DNA from: Bog-473 sp963717455
Lineage (GTDB): Bacteria > Actinomycetota > Acidimicrobiia > Acidimicrobiales > RAAP-2
Direction of reading: 5' to 3'
DNA: 64,000 nt
Assembly (NCBI GenBank): GCA_963717455.1
Contig: OY970336.1
Coordinates: 2,542,001 to 2,606,000, forward strand
In this document: piece after piece, positions 60,752-64,000 of the stretch
How the letters are laid out: every line of letters begins with the position of its first letter
Numbering within the stretch: the stretch's first letter is position 1
Program-made: the position numbers and the translations under genes
The notes under the pieces: model-generated
The model's input: the letters and a program-made list of their open reading frames with translations, nothing else
The model's database searches: none
What the model was told of the DNA's origin: nothing

Positions 60752-62407
60752 ATGACGGAGGCGTCGATGGCCCCGGCGGCAACGGCGACATCTGCGAAGA
60801 AAGGCTGGCTAGCGCTGGTGGCCCTGGCCACCGCTCAGTTCGTCATGGTGCTCGACCAGTCGGTGATGAACGTCTCGATCAGCGCGCTGGTCAAGGATTT
60901 CAATACCACCGTGACGACGATTCAGGCGGTGATCACCCTCTACTGCCTGGTGATGGCCATGCTCATCATGACGGGGGCAAAGATCGGCGACATCATCGGG
61001 CGCCGCCGGGCCTTCGTGATCGGATTGATCATCTACGCGTGCGGCTCGGCCTTGACGGCGCTGTCGCGGTCGGTGGTCGCCCTGGCCCTCGGCTGGTCGA
61101 TTCTCGAGGGGATCGGAGCTTCTCTCGTCCTCCCCGCGCTTGCCGCCCTGATCGCTGGCAACTTCGAAGGACCGCGGCGCAAGATCGCCTACGCCGTCAT
61201 CGGCGGCGTTGCCGGAGCTGGAATCGCGGTCGGGCCCATCTTGGGAGGGTGGGCGACGACGAACGTCACCTGGCGCATCGTCTTCGTCGGCGAGGTTGTG
61301 CTCGTCGCCTTCATCTTGATCATGACCCCGAAGGTCGGGGATGCGGAGCGCCCGGGCCCCGCCCCGAAGCTCGACTATGTCGGCTCGGTGCTCTCGGCCG
61401 CCGGCCTCGGGCTCTTCGTCTTCGGAGTCCTCAAATCGAGCAGCTGGGGCTGGCTCAAGCCCAAGAACGCACCGTTCACGATCTTCGGCTTCTCACCCAC
61501 GCTCTACGTCATGGCCGCCGGCGCCGCGCTCATCTGGGCCTTCGTCGCCTGGCAGCGCCATTGTGAGGCGCGACGGAGAGACCCTCTCGTCCACCTCTCA
61601 CTCGCTCGCGTGCCGACCGTGCGGGCGGGGCTCATCGGGCTCTTCAGCCAGAACCTGATCCTGATGGGTGTCTTCTTTGTCATCCCGCTCTACCTCCAAC
61701 TCGTGCTCGGTCTCAGCGCCCTCGAGACTGGCATCAAGATGTTGCCGGTCTCGGTCGCCATGTTCGCGACGTCGGCGATCGGCTCGCGGTTGTCCACCCG
61801 GTTTGCGGTCCGCTCGATCGTGCGGGCCGGCCTGATCGTCACGCTCGCTGGGACCCTCATCTTGCTGGCGACGATCCAGCCCACGCTCTCGAGCGCCGGG
61901 TTCGCCATCGGCATGGCCGTGCTCGGGATAGGAATGGGCTTGATGGTCTCCCAGCTGGGCAACGTCGTGCAGTCATCGGTCGAGGAGTCTGGACGCAGCG
62001 AGGCGGGAGGGCTCCAGTACACGGGTCAGCAGCTCGGTTCGTCGTTGGGGCTTGCCCTCATCGGAGCGATCGTGCTCATGGGATTGGCCAGTACGTTCAT
62101 CTCCAACATCGAAAAGGATCCCAGGATCAGTTCGGAGGTGGCGGCCCAGGTAAGTGTGGCCTCGGGCACCAACACCAACTTCGTCTCGGCCGACTCGGTC
62201 CACCATGCGGCCACAGAGGCAGGCCTCGATGACGCATCGGCATCGGCACTGGTGGAGGACTACGAAGCCGCCCAGCTTCTCTCGCTCAAGGCCGGTCTCC
62301 TGGCCGCTGGACTACTCGCTCTGATCGCTCTCGGCTTCACTAAGGAACTGCCCCACGATCAACCGCCACCCAAGAAGAAGACGCAGCCAGAGCCCGCTGC
62401 ATCGTGA
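60752..62407 (+). CDS. MFS transporter, DHA2 (EmrB/QacA) family
   Basis: A 551-aa membrane protein with about 14 helices. FVMVLDQSVMNVSISALVKD after helix 1 is the DHA2 start, GAKIGDIIGRRRAFVIGLII is motif A, and GVAGAGIAVGPILGGWATTNVTWRIVF is motif C of drug:H+ antiporters (here cited only by position). It probably exports a hydrophobic compound or product of the island's pathway. ATG 60752 has AGAAGG upstream. It is the last cargo gene before the integrase. Confidence 0.92.
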   Translation: MTEASMAPAATATSAKKGWLALVALATAQFVMVLDQSVMNVSISALVKDFNTTVTTIQAVITLYCLVMAMLIMTGAKIGDIIGRRRAFVIGLIIYACGSALTALSRSVVALALGWSILEGIGASLVLPALAALIAGNFEGPRRKIAYAVIGGVAGAGIAVGPILGGWATTNVTWRIVFVGEVVLVAFILIMTPKVGDAERPGPAPKLDYVGSVLSAAGLGLFVFGVLKSSSWGWLKPKNAPFTIFGFSPTLYVMAAGAALIWAFVAWQRHCEARRRDPLVHLSLARVPTVRAGLIGLFSQNLILMGVFFVIPLYLQLVLGLSALETGIKMLPVSVAMFATSAIGSRLSTRFAVRSIVRAGLIVTLAGTLILLATIQPTLSSAGFAIGMAVLGIGMGLMVSQLGNVVQSSVEESGRSEAGGLQYTGQQLGSSLGLALIGAIVLMGLASTFISNIEKDPRISSEVAAQVSVASGTNTNFVSADSVHHAATEAGLDDASASALVEDYEAAQLLSLKAGLLAAGLLALIALGFTKELPHDQPPPKKKTQPEPAAS

Positions 62408-62596
62408 TGGAAGGCACGGCTGACGCACTACTCGTAGAGGTCGTCGCTGCGAAGCGCATAGCCCAACAGAAAGACCCAGGTCACAGAAGCGAGGTAGCGA
62501 ACCACCCGAGATGTGTCCCCTCATGGGGTTCAAGTTGTGGTGCGCGAACGATGTGGGCTGCGGCCGCCCGACGGATCTCAGGGGGGCCGAGGTCAC
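62408..62596. other. Convergent intergenic region
   Basis: These 189 bases separate transporter and integrase 3' ends, with no clear terminator or gene. Confidence 0.3.
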
Positions 62597-63754
62597 TCAC
62601 CCGAGGAGCATTCGCTCCTGGCCTGTCGTGACGTCGATAACCGAGCGGATCTTGTGACGGTACGTCTGGGCCAGCATCCGAATGTCGCGATGACCGAGCA
62701 TGTCTGAGACGTCCTGGAGCGGTGTGCCGTTGGCGACGAGCAGCGAGGCCGCCGAATGTCGGAGTTCGTTGGGGGAGAGGTGCCCCACGTTTGCCTTCTT
62801 CGCATAGGTGGCCACGGTGCGCCGCAGGTTCGAGGCGTCGATGGGTCGCCCGACGCCGTTGGTGAAGACCAGTCCATGGTCCTCCCACACCACCGAGGAC
62901 AGGCGCGCCTTGCGCTGGGTGAGACGGTGGGCCTGCAGTAGTCCGACGAGGTCTGCGGGCAGGCGCAGCATCCGATAACTGTCGACCTTGGGGGCCCCGA
63001 TGACAGAGGTGCCGTCAGGGAGGCGTTTGAGGGCCTGGCGCACCGTGAGGACACCCTCGTCGAGGTCCACCGCGTCCCAGGACAGTCCGGTGACCTCCCC
63101 GGGACGCAGCCCCATGGTCAACGCCAGGAGCACCAGGGCTTCGTCCTCGGTGCCCCGGACGGCGTCGACGAACCGGTTGGCTTCCTCGATGGTGAGGGAG
63201 CGCCGCGGAGTGATGCCCGTCGCCCCGGCGGGCAGGTGGGCCAGCCGGGCGACGTTGCGCGCCACCAGGCCCCGACGCTCGGCTTCGTGGAGGGCCGCGC
63301 CGAGGACCATCTTGATCCGGTTCAGCGATGACTTCGACAGCGGCTTCTCCCGCCCGCCGCGGCCCTTGGTGGCCGCTACGCCGCGTCCGGGGTTGGCCAG
63401 ATCCTTGAGGAGTGCTTCGAATTCGAGGACGTCGAGTTCACGCAGCCGGCGGCCGCGCAGCGGCGTGAGCTGTTTGATGGCCCAGGCGCAGTTGGCACAG
63501 GTGCTGGGGTTCTTTTCTGCGTCAATCATCCCCTGGTACCAGTCCAACCACTCCCCGAGGCGCATGTTGGTCCCGAGGGGGAGTCCGGCCGAGCTCTCGG
63601 CGCGCAGCTCATCGAGCTTGGCGACCACTTCGCTCCGAGTCCATGCAGAGACCCGGCGGCGCTTGGTGCCGAGCCGGAGCTCGCCGCGCCAGCGTCCGTC
63701 GCACTGTTGATAGATCGAGCCCTCGCCGTAGCCGAGCTTGCGTGACCTCGCCAT
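62597..63754 (-). CDS. int: Tyrosine recombinase / site-specific integrase
   Basis: A 385-aa protein from ATG 63754 with GAGGAGG upstream. The N-terminal part (GEGSIYQQCDGRWRGELRLG) is the arm-binding AP2-like domain and residues ~65-170 the SAM-like core-binding domain. The catalytic domain has ALTMGLRPGEVTGLSW (Arg), LRHSAASLL (H-x-x-R-like), LGHRDI and the TYRH tyrosine. All catalytic residues are present. It starts 134 bases inside the right attachment site and is the likely integrase of this island. Confidence 0.93.
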   Translation of the reverse strand: MARSRKLGYGEGSIYQQCDGRWRGELRLGTKRRRVSAWTRSEVVAKLDELRAESSAGLPLGTNMRLGEWLDWYQGMIDAEKNPSTCANCAWAIKQLTPLRGRRLRELDVLEFEALLKDLANPGRGVAATKGRGGREKPLSKSSLNRIKMVLGAALHEAERRGLVARNVARLAHLPAGATGITPRRSLTIEEANRFVDAVRGTEDEALVLLALTMGLRPGEVTGLSWDAVDLDEGVLTVRQALKRLPDGTSVIGAPKVDSYRMLRLPADLVGLLQAHRLTQRKARLSSVVWEDHGLVFTNGVGRPIDASNLRRTVATYAKKANVGHLSPNELRHSAASLLVANGTPLQDVSDMLGHRDIRMLAQTYRHKIRSVIDVTTGQERMLLG

Positions 63755-63828
63755 GCGATCCTCCTCACAAATTGGGGCACTCTGTGGGGCACTTCGAGAC
63801 CACAATGGGCCCCACGCTGTCACCCACC

Positions 63829-63874
63829 GAACACGGAAGTCCTGGTCAGTGGGGGTCTGTGAGGTGTGGTGGGT
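63829..63874 (+). repeat. Island right-end arm repeat
   Basis: It is the counterpart of 44071-44115, starting GAACACGGAAGTCC and ending GGTGTGGTGGGT. It lies between the integrase start and the right att site, where integrase arm sites are expected. Confidence 0.5.
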
Positions 63875-63887
63875 GTCCCCGGCCCAG

Positions 63888-63932
63888 ATGACGCGCAAGG
63901 GGTCAGAGGTTCGAGTCCTCTACGGCCCACCA
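63888..63932 (+). repeat. tRNA-Val 3' half with CCA (right attachment site)
   Basis: ATGACGCGCAAGGGG, then T stem AGAGG/CCTCT around TTCGAGT and acceptor TACGGCCCACCA. There is no 5' half. Compared with the intact tRNA-Val it has a double change in the T stem that keeps pairing, and an encoded CCA. Confidence 0.8.
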
Positions 63933-63974
63933 GTTCAGAGGCGGTTTTTCGAGCAGTTGAGACCCGACAAACCC

Positions 63975-63989
63975 GGTTACTGAGTAACC
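63975..63989. repeat. Short inverted repeat at right edge
   Basis: GGTTAC-TGA-GTAACC lies 43 bases beyond the att site. It is possibly an operator or terminator for a gene outside the window. Confidence 0.25.
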
Positions 63990-64000
63990 CACTGGGTTAA

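Larger units (their letters stand above)
43986..63930. mobile_element. 20-kb genomic island integrated at tRNA-Val
   Basis: The 43-base segment from the anticodon loop to the acceptor end of tRNA-Val (43986-44028) recurs at 63888-63930 in the same orientation with only three differences. A tyrosine integrase gene lies directly inside the right copy. A related 45-base sequence lies inside both ends (44071-44115 and 63829-63874). The cargo starts with a toxin-antitoxin pair and continues with the sulfatase and oxidoreductase genes. Confidence 0.75.

Overview
The window is a stretch of high-GC chromosome from an actinobacterium. The supporting gene families are many TetR regulators, an F420-type DUF385 protein, hydrolase-cyclase and TPR-cyclase genes, dodecin, a PASTA protein and a GH92 mannosidase. 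An acidimicrobial or related lineage is my guess, but nothing in the window proves it. Housekeeping genes are nearly absent. What is present is accessory DNA built up by insertion sequences and by integration at tRNA genes.

Layout. 0-4.8 kb: the start of a large beta-helix repeat protein, a small kinase, a TetR/DUF385 operon and an SRPBCC protein. 4.8-17.7 kb: two diverged IS1111-like (IS110 family) elements in the same orientation, about 11 kb apart. Between them lie small solitary genes (GntR regulator, amidohydrolase, GNAT, dodecin, HAD phosphatase, secreted proteins). 18-23.3 kb: redoxin and membrane genes, then an alpha/beta-hydrolase/adenylate-cyclase gene split by an IS1380-type element, with an IS5-type element inserted at its edge. 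23.7-24.3 kb: a vapBC pair. 24.5-37.4 kb: segments delimited by three copies of the 3' half of a tRNA-Cys gene. Two copies have the degraded tail of a tyrosine integrase beside them. The cargo includes a TPR-cyclase, a GH4 glycosidase, a broken uridine kinase, methyltransferases, an apparently permuted phosphatase and a serpin-like protein. 38-43.9 kb: an SDR pseudogene and SnoaL-like gene, a secreted GH92 mannosidase, a DEDDh exonuclease and a PhyH dioxygenase. 43.95-63.93 kb: a 20-kb genomic island at tRNA-Val(GAC), closed by a 3' tRNA-Val copy next to a tyrosine integrase.

The island carries a toxin-antitoxin pair and an apparent catabolic set. This comprises two long paralogous sulfatases with the CSPTR formylglycine site (one frameshifted), an anaerobic-type sulfatase-maturing radical SAM enzyme next to the frameshifted sulfatase, and two saccharopine-dehydrogenase-like oxidoreductases. 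It also has a dimethylformamidase-like protein coupled to a membrane hydroxylase-reductase fusion, two TetR regulators with clear palindromic operators, and a 14-helix MFS exporter. The likely theme is uptake and breakdown, or detoxification, of a sulfated and possibly amide-containing compound. The substrate is not evident from sequence.

The most striking observation concerns the two IS1111-like elements. Both sit inside members of a dispersed intergenic repeat (consensus GGGTGnCCCC-n-ACGCCGG) found at many other places in the left 35 kb. The roughly 470-base non-coding 3' region of each element contains one segment matching the left half of the insertion target and another complementary to the right half. 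The two segments flank a hairpin whose stem differs in sequence between copies but keeps its pairing. This is the pattern expected of a target-specifying bridge RNA located downstream of the transposase. Several genes carry single-base indels, so either pseudogene formation or assembly error is common here.
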